In this document: positions 1-7,084 of the stretch, in pieces | Layout of the letters: every line of letters starts with the position of its first letter | How positions within the stretch are numbered: position 1 is the stretch's first letter | Source of the DNA: Oscillospiraceae bacterium | GTDB taxonomy: Bacteria; Bacillota; Clostridia; Oscillospirales; Acutalibacteraceae | NCBI GenBank assembly: GCA_019417045.1 | Contig: DXWE01000002.1 | Location: 23,249 to 45,767 of the forward strand | Direction: 5' to 3' | Length of the DNA: 22,519 nt | Made by a program: the position numbers and the translations under genes | Notes under the pieces: generated by a model | What the model was told of the DNA's origin: nothing | The model's input: the letters and a program-made list of their open reading frames with translations, nothing else | The model's database searches: none

Positions 1-27
1 CCGCCGCTTTTTCCTCTTTTTTCTCCC
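1..27 (+). terminator. Possible right arm and T-tract of a cut-off terminator
   Basis: The window opens with CCGCCGCTTTTT followed by a pyrimidine tract that includes six Ts. This matches the descending arm of the intact terminator at 3736-3746 and resembles the one at 9705-9716. The left arm, if present, lies before position 1, so the call rests on resemblance only. The rest of 28-148 is pyrimidine-rich and shows no convincing gene or promoter. Confidence 0.3.
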
Positions 28-160
28 TTTTTACTTCCTTTTCTCGCACTTTGCCCGCCTTCCTCTCCCCTCGATTCGCCCCATCTGCCTCTCCGGATTT
101 CCTCCGTCCTTCTTTCCGGATCTGCTTTTCTGAATTTCCGTATATGTCAGGAGTGATCTC

Positions 161-829
161 ATGCCTTTTGTTTTGGAAAACTGGCTGCCCGCCTATCTCT
201 CCGCCGTCACCTCTGTATTTGGCGACCGGATCCGCTTTGTCGGGCTACAGGGAAGCCACCGGCGGGGCGAGGCCACCGAAGAGAGCGACATCGACCTTAT
301 CTTGATACTCGACACGCTCTCAGTGGCGGATCTGTCCGCCTACCGCACCCGGGTCCGTACCCTGCCGCAGGGGGACAGGGTATGCGGCTTTGTCTCCGGG
401 CTGCCCGAGCTGCGCCGCTGGCCGGCGATCGACCTGTTCCAGTTTGTATATGAGACCAAACCGCTGTACGGCTCGCTCGAAGGGGAGCTGCCCTCCCTGA
501 GCCGGCAGGACGTGGTACAGGCATTGCATCTGGGCGCGGCAACCCTCTACCATGCCGCCTGTCACAGCTTCCTCTTCGAGGACGCCGCCGCCAACCTGCC
601 CTCGCTGTGTAAACAGGCATGGTTTTTACTGCAAATGCTTGTCTTTATACGGCAGGGGGTATATGTGTCCACCGCCTCGGCACTGCTGCCTCTGCTCGAG
701 GAGCCGGACGCCGCGCTGCTTCGGCTCTATCAGCGGCGGCATACCCTGTCCCAACTGTCCGCACCAAAACTGGAGGCGTGTTATGCCCGGCTGATCGAGG
801 GCAGCCGTCGCCTGCTGCTCGCAACCTGA
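161..829 (+). CDS. Nucleotidyltransferase (MNT fold) with helical C-terminal domain
   Basis: A 222-residue soluble protein. Residues 31-45 hold the nucleotidyltransferase signature, GS followed by two acidic residues spaced D-x-D (D43, D45) in SDIDLILIL; D91 in AIDLFQF is a plausible third metal-binding carboxylate. The region from about 115 to the end is predicted helical, like the HEPN-like or substrate-binding halves of small stand-alone nucleotidyltransferases. Known members transfer NMP groups to antibiotics, proteins or RNA; nothing here identifies the substrate. The ATG at 161 is supported by AGGAG at 149-153, seven bases upstream. No partner gene adjoins it, so it does not look like a two-gene MNT/HEPN toxin-antitoxin pair. 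The fold is fairly certain, the role unknown. Confidence 0.85.
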   Translation: MPFVLENWLPAYLSAVTSVFGDRIRFVGLQGSHRRGEATEESDIDLILILDTLSVADLSAYRTRVRTLPQGDRVCGFVSGLPELRRWPAIDLFQFVYETKPLYGSLEGELPSLSRQDVVQALHLGAATLYHAACHSFLFEDAAANLPSLCKQAWFLLQMLVFIRQGVYVSTASALLPLLEEPDAALLRLYQRRHTLSQLSAPKLEACYARLIEGSRRLLLAT

Positions 830-929
830 GCGCCGCTACCTGTCCCCGTCGCCGTCTGCCCCCTCCTGTCGGCGTAGCGGGCGGGCGGCAGTGTGGCTTC
901 TCGGTTTAGTCCCGATCCTGCTTGTTGCG

Positions 930-963
930 CAGGCAGTGTCCGCACCGGGACACTCGCCTGTTT
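930..963 (+). terminator. Probable terminator after the nucleotidyltransferase gene
   Basis: The arms CAGGC-AGTGTCC (930-941) and GGACACT-C-GCCTG (948-960) pair with one bulged C around a 6-base loop, followed by a short TTT. The U-tract is weak, so termination may be partial. The position, about 100 bases after the stop codon at 829, fits. Confidence 0.5.
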
Positions 964-1034
964 ATCCCGGCCACAAAAATAGGGTGCCAAATCTGTATAA
1001 AAGGATAAAAATTTTTTCTGTTTTTGTTTGATAC

Positions 1035-1063
1035 TGGTAATTATTCTGCAACTGTGCTATAGT
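1035..1063 (+). promoter_or_regulatory. Extended -10 promoter for the GH5 gene
   Basis: A TGC-TATAGT extended -10 (hexamer 1058-1063) has a weak -35 candidate, TGGTAA at 1035-1040, with a 17-base spacer. The expected start near 1070 gives a leader of about 97 nt, long compared with the roughly 25-36 nt leaders of the other predicted promoters here. Confidence 0.6.
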
Positions 1064-1166
1064 AGAGAAGTCCAACAAGTGCCTGGGGATCCCGAGCCAT
1101 TTGGCAGGCGGGTGCTGCCCCAGGGCGCTTGGCAGTAAAGTATGGCGAAAGTGGAGGACAGGCAGA

Positions 1167-3668
1167 ATGAAACCATGTCGCAAATTTCTCTCGTTGCTGT
1201 TGAGCCTGAGTCTCCTGCTGGGACTGGCTGGCACGGCTGCTTTCTCGGTATCGGCAGCAGACGACGCGGCGCTCACAGATGCGGACTTTCTGTCGGTCAA
1301 CGCAGCGGGTCAGGTGGTCAACACCGCCGGAGAAGTGGTCAAGCTGCGGGGCGTGAATCTCGGCAACTGGCTGATCCAGGAGACCTGGATGGCACCGATC
1401 GAGCGGGGGGACGGCGTTGCCGACCAGGAATGGGGCATGCTCAACACCCTGGACACGCTGGAGGAGCGGTTCGGCTTTGAAACCGCGCACGAGATCGTGA
1501 CGACCTACCAGCAAAACTACATCACCGAATATGACCTCGACATCATTGCCGCCACCGGATCCTCGGTCGTACGCGTGCCGTTCTGGTATCGGAATTTTTA
1601 TAAGGATACCAAGGGCACCTGGATCAACCAGGAGCCGGACGGCAGTGTGAATCTGGACGAAAACACCGGCTTTCAGATGCTCGACTGGGTGATCGAGGAA
1701 TGTGGCAAACGGGGTCTGTATGTGATTCTCGACATGCACGGTGCCCCGGGCGGCCAGTCGACCGACCACTGCTGCGGCACGCCGTATACGATGGACCTGT
1801 ACACGAGTGAGGAGTGCCAGGCCAGCATGCAGAAGCTGTGGGAGGAGATCGCCCGCCGGTATCAGGACAACCCGACCGTCGCGGTCTATGACATCATGAA
1901 CGAGCCGATGAACAACACCCACACCCCCGACCGCTGGCAGGCGTTTGACGGGGAGATCGGTGCAGTGACCGGCTCAGAGGAGGGCAAACAGGCCGTCTTT
2001 GAAGTGTACGACCGGATGTACAAGGCCATCCGCGCCATCGACCCCGACCACATCGTATCGATGGAGGGGATCTGGCGCCTGGAGGCGCTGCCCGACCCGC
2101 GCGAAGTCGGCTGGACGAATGTGATGTACCAGTGCCACTTCTACGATGATCTGGACAAGTTCAAGAGCCTGGTCGCCTATTCGGATGAGCTGTGTGAGGA
2201 ATATGGCGTCGCCCTGCTGATCGGCGAGTTCCACACCGGCGACGGTGGGGACGACCGCCTCGATTATATGAACCAGCTCGGCGTGCACTGGACCACCTGG
2301 ACGTATAAGACCGCAAACGGCACCGTGTCCGACGCCTGGCACTGGTACAAGCACGAGAATATCCCGCAGGTCAACCTGTTCACCGACAGTGCGGAGACGA
2401 TGCTGCAAAAGTGGGGCACCGTGCTGCAAACGCAAAACGGGTTTGTGCGCTGCCGCACGGCAGACGAGATCACCAACAGCATTGCCAGTGACGTGCCGCC
2501 CCCTCCGGGCGAGGTGCTCCGGTACGAGGCGGAGAGCGGCGAGACGTGCGCGCAGGCTGTGGTGCAGCAAAATGACGGGAATTTTTCCAACAGCGGCTAT
2601 GTGGGCGAGCTCAACACCATCACGGAAATCGAGCACCACTCGCAGATTGCGGACGACTGGTCGAACATTCCGTATGTCAAACTGACCGTGACAGCCCCGG
2701 AATCCGGCTGGTACAACGTGCAGGTCGGATATGCCTGCGAGCGGGATATCTCCGCCTATATTCGCTCCAACGACCAATCTTCGCCGTACTACACCCAGGT
2801 GATCTATCCCTCGACCGGCAGCTGGAACCGGGTGAGGGTCAAGACGGTCCAGGTGCCGCTGGAGGCAGGGGAGAACACCCTGTGGCTGTCCGGCGCGGTC
2901 ACCGGGACAAGAGCCGACAACTGGATCAACTTTGACTATGTGGACGTCTATGACGCCAATGTGGAAGACGAAATCGAGATCCCCGGGCCGGACCTCACCC
3001 CCGCCCCGCCGGACCCCGGCGAGCCCACCCGGTTTGAAGCGGAGACTGTCGAGCGATCCAGCCAGGCGGTTGTGGAGAGCGGCAACAATCGTTTTTCAAA
3101 CGGCGGTTTTGTCGGCCAGATGAACACGGTCACCGTGATCGACGATCCGGCGGATATCGCTGAAGACTGGTCCAACGTGCCGTATATCCGCCTGAACGTC
3201 ACCGCCGAAACCGCCGGCCTCTATCAGGTGGTCATCGGCTACGCGACCGATACCGGCCCGTCCGCCTATATCCGGGTCAACGACCAGCCCGCTGCTGCCT
3301 ATACCCGGGTGACCTTCCCCTCAAGCGGTGGTTGGGATTCCACCAACACGCTGAAGCTCCAGCTGCGGCTGGAGGCGGGGGAGAATACCCTCTGGATTTC
3401 GGGCGCGGTCACCGATGGCGGCTGGGTCAACTACGATTTCATCGACGTGTACGACAATGATCTGAGCACCTCGCCGGGCTTTGACCGCGAGCTGGGCGAT
3501 GTCAACGGGGACGGTGTTGTCAACAGTTCCGACGCCCGACTGGTGCTGCAACACTCGGTGGAGCTGATTCAGCTCACCGGCGATAGTTTCACCTATGGCG
3601 ACATCGACGGGAGCGGTTCTCTCAACAGCTCCGACGCCCGGTATATCCTGCAAAAGACAGTTTCCTGA
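1167..3668 (+). CDS. Secreted GH5 glucanase with tandem CBMs and a dockerin
   Basis: An 833-residue exported enzyme. Residues 1-30 form a Sec signal peptide (basic start, Leu-rich core, likely cut after SVSA). The GH5 (beta/alpha)8 domain spans about 45-400, opening with GVNLGNWL as in exo-beta-1,3-glucanase-like members. The acid/base is E246 in IMNEP and the likely nucleophile is E354 in LLIGEFH. Two homologous CBM6/35-like beta-sandwich modules follow at about 452-600 and 622-768, each beginning RYEAE or RFEAE and ending near a VDVYD/IDVYD motif. The C-terminus (777-833) is a type I dockerin with two calcium loops, starting GDVNGDG and GDIDGSG. The start at 1167 is chosen over an earlier in-frame start because GGAGG (1153-1157) lies nine bases upstream and it begins the signal peptide. 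It should hydrolyse a plant or fungal beta-glucan and dock to a cohesin; no cohesin is in this window. Exact specificity is uncertain. Confidence 0.93.
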   Translation: MKPCRKFLSLLLSLSLLLGLAGTAAFSVSAADDAALTDADFLSVNAAGQVVNTAGEVVKLRGVNLGNWLIQETWMAPIERGDGVADQEWGMLNTLDTLEERFGFETAHEIVTTYQQNYITEYDLDIIAATGSSVVRVPFWYRNFYKDTKGTWINQEPDGSVNLDENTGFQMLDWVIEECGKRGLYVILDMHGAPGGQSTDHCCGTPYTMDLYTSEECQASMQKLWEEIARRYQDNPTVAVYDIMNEPMNNTHTPDRWQAFDGEIGAVTGSEEGKQAVFEVYDRMYKAIRAIDPDHIVSMEGIWRLEALPDPREVGWTNVMYQCHFYDDLDKFKSLVAYSDELCEEYGVALLIGEFHTGDGGDDRLDYMNQLGVHWTTWTYKTANGTVSDAWHWYKHENIPQVNLFTDSAETMLQKWGTVLQTQNGFVRCRTADEITNSIASDVPPPPGEVLRYEAESGETCAQAVVQQNDGNFSNSGYVGELNTITEIEHHSQIADDWSNIPYVKLTVTAPESGWYNVQVGYACERDISAYIRSNDQSSPYYTQVIYPSTGSWNRVRVKTVQVPLEAGENTLWLSGAVTGTRADNWINFDYVDVYDANVEDEIEIPGPDLTPAPPDPGEPTRFEAETVERSSQAVVESGNNRFSNGGFVGQMNTVTVIDDPADIAEDWSNVPYIRLNVTAETAGLYQVVIGYATDTGPSAYIRVNDQPAAAYTRVTFPSSGGWDSTNTLKLQLRLEAGENTLWISGAVTDGGWVNYDFIDVYDNDLSTSPGFDRELGDVNGDGVVNSSDARLVLQHSVELIQLTGDSFTYGDIDGSGSLNSSDARYILQKTVS

Positions 3669-3702
3669 GTCCATACAGACTGCAAAAGGCAGTTTCCAAG
3701 TT
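3648..3702 (+). repeat. Direct repeat over the GH5 stop codon
   Basis: CTGCAAAAGACAGTTTCC (3648-3665) recurs with one difference as CTGCAAAAGGCAGTTTCC (3680-3697), a period of 32 bases. The first copy encodes the last residues of the dockerin and runs into the stop codon; the second is non-coding. It looks like a small tandem duplication of the gene's 3' end. Confidence 0.85.
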
Positions 3703-3710
3703 CCCTGCCA

Positions 3711-3757
3711 AAAGCGGCGGCCCGCATCTCTGCGAGCCGCCGCTTTCGTCTGTTTTT
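3711..3757. terminator. Bidirectional terminator between convergent genes
   Basis: A perfect 11-bp stem, AAAGCGGCGGC (3711-3721) with GCCGCCGCTTT (3736-3746), encloses a 14-base loop. The plus strand continues to TTTTT near 3752-3756; the minus strand has AAAA at the other flank (3710-3713), giving a U-tract there too. It serves the GH5 gene and the convergent thioesterase gene. Confidence 0.85.
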
Positions 3758-3808
3758 GCCATGTATATCCCCGGTGCCAACAGTCGCCGGCACTTTTCCG
3801 GGATCCGA

Positions 3809-4576
3809 TCAGTTATACTCTCCGTCCTGCACCAGCAGCCGCACCGTGAAACACACGCCGCGCGCGTGCTCCCCTTCGACAAATACCTCCCGGACGCCGT
3901 TTGGGCCGGGCCGCTCGCCCGCCGAAATGGCGAGTGTATCGCCGAGCTTTGCCTCTTTGAGGAAATCGATGGAAAACCCGCACAGATGCCGGCCTATCAT
4001 ACCGCCGGGCAAAAAATCACAGGCGATATCCGCATACACCGTGTTATTCAGATGCCCGTTCCAGTCAATATCCGACCACCGCACCACCCGCTCGCCGACA
4101 CGGCTCAGCGGCGGCAGCTCCCGCAGCCTGGCCGGATCCGGGCACCCGGACGGACGCGGATTTTCGATGTGCAGATCAAACACGTCCAGTGCGGACGGGC
4201 GAAGCAGCCGATGGGTGTGAAGATCCACCAGCGCAAACGCGGATACGCTCTCGACCAGTACCCGTCCCTGTGCGTCGGTAAACTCATACCCGCGGAAAAA
4301 CTGCACGCCCCTGTTTCCCCTGTGCCAGGTGCAAATCTGCACCCGGTCGCCAAACCGGGGATAGGTGTGGATCACGCTGTTGGTTCTGGTCAGCACAAAC
4401 GCGAGGTTGTGCTCGCACAGCACATAGTACCCGACGCCGCCCTCGGCAAAGTGGAGCTCCCCCACCTCCTGCTGGAGCTTGAGCTGGTTGGACGGCCGCA
4501 GCCATGCGCCCCATCCCACGTCGAAAGACGCGATGTGGGTGTCCCAGACATATTCTTTTCGTACCGGATAGCTCAC
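3809..4576 (-). CDS. Acyl-ACP thioesterase (FatA/FatB family)
   Basis: A 255-residue cytoplasmic protein made of two hotdog domains, the usual size for bacterial members. It releases free fatty acids from acyl carrier protein. The first hotdog has the family stretch LTRTNSVIHTYPRFGD (about 62-77). The second has the catalytic motif DWNGHLNNTVY with D171, N173 and H175. The start is a GTG at 4576, 34 nt after the serS stop, so the two are probably cotranscribed; the ribosome binding site is weak and no better in-frame start is visible. Released fatty acid could be re-activated by a FakA-type kinase such as the one encoded further upstream, but that link is only inferred. The gene ends at the shared terminator 3711-3746. 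Confidence 0.9.
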   Translation of the reverse strand: MSYPVRKEYVWDTHIASFDVGWGAWLRPSNQLKLQQEVGELHFAEGGVGYYVLCEHNLAFVLTRTNSVIHTYPRFGDRVQICTWHRGNRGVQFFRGYEFTDAQGRVLVESVSAFALVDLHTHRLLRPSALDVFDLHIENPRPSGCPDPARLRELPPLSRVGERVVRWSDIDWNGHLNNTVYADIACDFLPGGMIGRHLCGFSIDFLKEAKLGDTLAISAGERPGPNGVREVFVEGEHARGVCFTVRLLVQDGEYN

Positions 4577-4610
4577 TGTTTTGTATTCCCGCTTTCTGTC
4601 AAAGGCCGCT

Positions 4611-5891
4611 CTACGGCCGGGTAATCACATCCGCGCCGACAAACGGGCGCAGTACCTCCGGCACCACAACCGACCCGTCCGCCTGCTGGTACTGCTCCAC
4701 GATTGCCGGGATCACCCGGCTGGTCGCAAGCCCGGAGGCGTTGAGGGTGTGCGCAAATTGCAGCTTGCCGTCCGCGTCGCGATACTTGATGTTGCCGCGC
4801 CGCGCCTGGTAGTCCCGCGCATTGGAGGCGGAACTGACCTCTTTATAGATCCCCATGCTCGGGATCCACACCTCAATATCGCAGGTACGCGCCATTGAAT
4901 ACGAGCAGTCGCCCGCGGCGAGCTTGCTGAGCCGATAATGGAGCCCCAGCTCCTGCACCAGCCGCTCCGCCTTGCCCACCAGCTCGTCGAACGCGGCGTC
5001 CGACCCGTCGGCGGCCGTGTACTGCACCATCTCCACCTTGTTGAACTGGTGCCCGCGGATCATGCCGCGCTCCTCCGCCCGGTAGCTCCCCGCCTCCCGG
5101 CGATAACAGGGGGTGTAGGCGATATATTTCTTCGGCAGCTCGTCAAGCGTCAAAATCTCGTCCCGGTGCAGGTTCACCAGCGCGGTCTCAGCGGTCGGCA
5201 GCATGAATTTGCGGTCGCCGGTTGGGTTTTCGATCCAATAGACCTCGTCCGCAAATTTCGGGAACTGCCCCGCGGTGGTTCCGCAGGTATAATTGAGCAT
5301 GTGCGGCGGCAGCAGGAACTCATATCCGTCGCGGATGTGCTCCTGGATGAAGAAGTTGAGCAGCGCCCACTCGAGCCGGGCGCCCATTCCGCGGTAGATC
5401 CACGCGCCGTTGCCGCCGAGCTTCGCACCGCGCTCGTAATCGATCAGCCCGAGGCTCTCGCACAGCTCCACGTGGTTTTGCGGGGTAAAATCGAACGCCG
5501 GCTGCTCGCCGTAGACATGCACCACCTCGTTCTGCTCCTTGCCGCCGGCGCACACGTCCTCGTCCGGCAGATTGGGCAGCGAGAGCAGCAGCGTTTTCTG
5601 CTGCTCCTCCAGCGCGGAGAGCTTCGCGTCCTCCGCCTTGATGGCAGTGGAGAGCTCTTTCATCCGCGCCATCAGCTTGCCGACGTCGCCGCCCTCCTTT
5701 TTGAGCTGTGGGATCTGCTTGGAGGCGGCGTTCTGTTCCGCCTTCATGCCGTCGGTCACGGCCGAGAGCTGCCGCCGGCTGGCGTCAATGCGCAAAATCT
5801 CGTCCACCGTGTCGTCAAGATCGATGTTGCGCTTGCGGATCGCCGCTTTCACCCTCTCCGGCTCGCTGCGAAGCAATTTGATGTCCAACAT
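4611..5891 (-). CDS. serS: Seryl-tRNA synthetase
   Basis: A 426-residue class II aminoacyl-tRNA synthetase that charges tRNA-Ser. Residues 1-105 form the N-terminal antiparallel coiled coil that grips the long variable arm. The catalytic core shows motif 1 near 168-197, the TAE loop at 233-235, motif 2 at about 260-289 (CYRREAGS, then the GMIRGHQF segment) and motif 3 at about 383-399 (LNASGLATSR with R392). The usual bacterial GTGQLPKF segment reads TAGQFPKF at 206-213, and motif 3 differs from the commonest LNGSGLAVGR. All catalytic features are still present. It sits downstream of parB, a neighbourhood seen near the origin in many Clostridia. ATG at 5891 matches the normal N-terminus MLDIKLLRSEP; the Shine-Dalgarno (GGAAGGGA) is modest. 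Confidence 0.96.
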   Translation of the reverse strand: MLDIKLLRSEPERVKAAIRKRNIDLDDTVDEILRIDASRRQLSAVTDGMKAEQNAASKQIPQLKKEGGDVGKLMARMKELSTAIKAEDAKLSALEEQQKTLLLSLPNLPDEDVCAGGKEQNEVVHVYGEQPAFDFTPQNHVELCESLGLIDYERGAKLGGNGAWIYRGMGARLEWALLNFFIQEHIRDGYEFLLPPHMLNYTCGTTAGQFPKFADEVYWIENPTGDRKFMLPTAETALVNLHRDEILTLDELPKKYIAYTPCYRREAGSYRAEERGMIRGHQFNKVEMVQYTAADGSDAAFDELVGKAERLVQELGLHYRLSKLAAGDCSYSMARTCDIEVWIPSMGIYKEVSSASNARDYQARRGNIKYRDADGKLQFAHTLNASGLATSRVIPAIVEQYQQADGSVVVPEVLRPFVGADVITRP

Positions 5892-5966
5892 AGTCTGTCC
5901 CTTCCCTTTCCCGGGTTTCCCGCGGCCCCTCTCCCGCGTGGGAAAAGCCGCCGCACCATCCCTCTG

Positions 5967-6031
5967 TCTTTGATTTTCCCGGTCTGTAATTTTCCGGGTC
6001 TTTAGATTTTCCGGATCTCAGATTTTTCCGG
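5967..6031. repeat. Four degenerate tandem repeats of about 16 bp
   Basis: In the 174-bp gap between parB and serS, four consecutive units follow the pattern TCTnnnGATTTTCCGG: 5967-5982, 5983-5998, 5999-6015 and 6016-6031, with lengths 16, 16, 17 and 16. On the transcribed strand this is a purine-rich CCGGAAAATC series in the serS leader or parB-serS spacer. Function is unknown. Confidence 0.75.
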
Positions 6032-6065
6032 CCTTTCGTCCTCCCGGCCGTCACACCAGTTCCCT

Positions 6066-6923
6066 CTATTCCTCCCGGCCGATCCGGTTGGCGAGCTTTT
6101 GCAAGTCCGCCTCGTCGTAAAATTCGAGCTGCAGCACCCCGCCCTGTTTGCCGGGCACCACCTTCACCCGCCGCCCGAGTGTGTCCCCCAGCGCGAGTGC
6201 CACCTCTTCATAGAAGGGCGGGGCCGCAGGAGCCGCCGCCTTCCGGGCGCTCTTCGGCTCCCGGTGGGCTGCGCGCGCCAGCTGTTCCACTGCCCGCACG
6301 GACAGCTGTTTGTCCAGCACCTGCCGGGCCACCGCCCGCTGTTCCTCCTCCGTCTCAAACGAGAGGATCGCCCGCGCGTGGCCGGCGGAGAGTTTTCCCG
6401 CCTCCACCAGCTCTCCCACCTCCTTCGGCAGGTGGAGCAGCCGCAGGGCGTTTGTCACCGCCGGCCGGGATTTCCCCACCGCCTTGGCGGCCTCCTCCTG
6501 CGTCAGGCCGTATGTCTCCATCAGCGTGCGGTACCCCTCGGCCTCTTCCATCGGGCTCAGGTCCTCCCGCTGCAAATTCTCAATCAGCGCGAGCTCCGCC
6601 GCCTCCCGTTCGGTCATCTCCCGGATGACCACCGGCACCTCGGTCAGCCCCGCCATGCGGGCTGCACGCCACCGCCGCTCGCCCGCCACCAGCTGGTATC
6701 CGCCGCCCGGCAGCGGCCGCACCAGCAGCGGCTGCAATACGCCGTGCTGGGCAATGGATTCCGCAAGCTCCCGCAGCGGCTCATCGTCAAACTGCCGACG
6801 GGGTTGGTTCCGGTTCGGCGTGATGTCCGCGATCCGGAGCGAAACCGCGCTCCCCTGCTCCACTTCATTTTCCACCAACAGCGCCCCGAGCCCTTTGCCG
6901 AGTCCTCCCTTTTTCGTCGCCAT
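6066..6923 (-). CDS. parB: Chromosome partitioning protein ParB/Spo0J
   Basis: A 285-residue centromere-binding CTPase. The N-terminal tail GGLGKGLGALL (6-16) is the segment that contacts and stimulates ParA. The ParB/Srx nucleotide-binding domain covers about 28-120 and includes the GERRWRA box (81-87) and ENLQRED (115-121). A helix-turn-helix of the KorB/Spo0J type follows at about 137-165 (LTQEEAAKAVGKSRPAVTNA), then a helical linker and a C-terminal dimerisation domain. It spreads from parS sites and loads condensin. The gene lies 161 bp after parA, with GGAGG just before the ATG. No intact parS site was found in this window. Confidence 0.96.
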   Translation of the reverse strand: MATKKGGLGKGLGALLVENEVEQGSAVSLRIADITPNRNQPRRQFDDEPLRELAESIAQHGVLQPLLVRPLPGGGYQLVAGERRWRAARMAGLTEVPVVIREMTEREAAELALIENLQREDLSPMEEAEGYRTLMETYGLTQEEAAKAVGKSRPAVTNALRLLHLPKEVGELVEAGKLSAGHARAILSFETEEEQRAVARQVLDKQLSVRAVEQLARAAHREPKSARKAAAPAAPPFYEEVALALGDTLGRRVKVVPGKQGGVLQLEFYDEADLQKLANRIGREE

Positions 6924-6941
6924 AGCCGCCTCCTGCTGTCC

Positions 6942-6959
6942 CGGATCCGGCGGGATCCG
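6942..6959. repeat. Short inverted repeat in the parA-parB spacer
   Basis: CGGATCC (6942-6948) and GGATCCG (6953-6959) form a perfect 7-bp dyad with a 4-base loop, just upstream of the parB ribosome binding site. There is no U-tract, so it is not an evident terminator. It could affect mRNA stability or parB translation. Confidence 0.5.
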
Positions 6960-7084
6960 CCTCTGCCCTGTTACACATCCGCCGTTTCACATTTCACCGT
7001 ATCAAAATCCGCCTTCTGGTCAACCGCCTCTCCGGCCAGACCTCCGGCTACACCCCACGGCCTCGTCGCCAAAGAGCCTCCCGC

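Larger units (their letters stand above)
830..1166 (+). other. Intergenic stretch before the GH5 gene: terminator, promoter and leader
   Basis: No coding region is supported here. The stretch holds a probable terminator (930-963), an AT-rich upstream block (about 965-1050), a promoter with -10 at 1058-1063, and a leader of roughly 97 nt. The leader has competing short dyads: CTGGGG (1083-1088) with CCCCAG (1118-1123), and GGCAG (1103-1107) with CTGCC (1115-1119). It matches no riboswitch class I recognise. Confidence 0.5.

Noticed and set aside
51..305. A short plus-strand frame before and overlapping the nucleotidyltransferase gene.
   Set aside because: It lies in a pyrimidine-rich tract, lacks a ribosome binding site, and conflicts with the well-supported frame starting at 161.
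161..829. A two-gene MNT/HEPN toxin-antitoxin system.
   Set aside because: No second small gene is present on either side within a plausible operon distance.
3836..3858. A parS-like half site (CGTGAAACA) inside the thioesterase gene, and GTTTCAC near 6983 in the parA-parB spacer.
   Set aside because: Each has only one arm of the 16-bp palindrome; the opposite arm does not match.
5892..6065. Possible T-box leader upstream of serS, since the minus strand contains AGGGATGGTGCGGCGG.
   Set aside because: The conserved T-box core AGGGTGGNACCGCG is not matched, no terminator/antiterminator pair with a U-tract follows, and most of the gap is tandem repeats.
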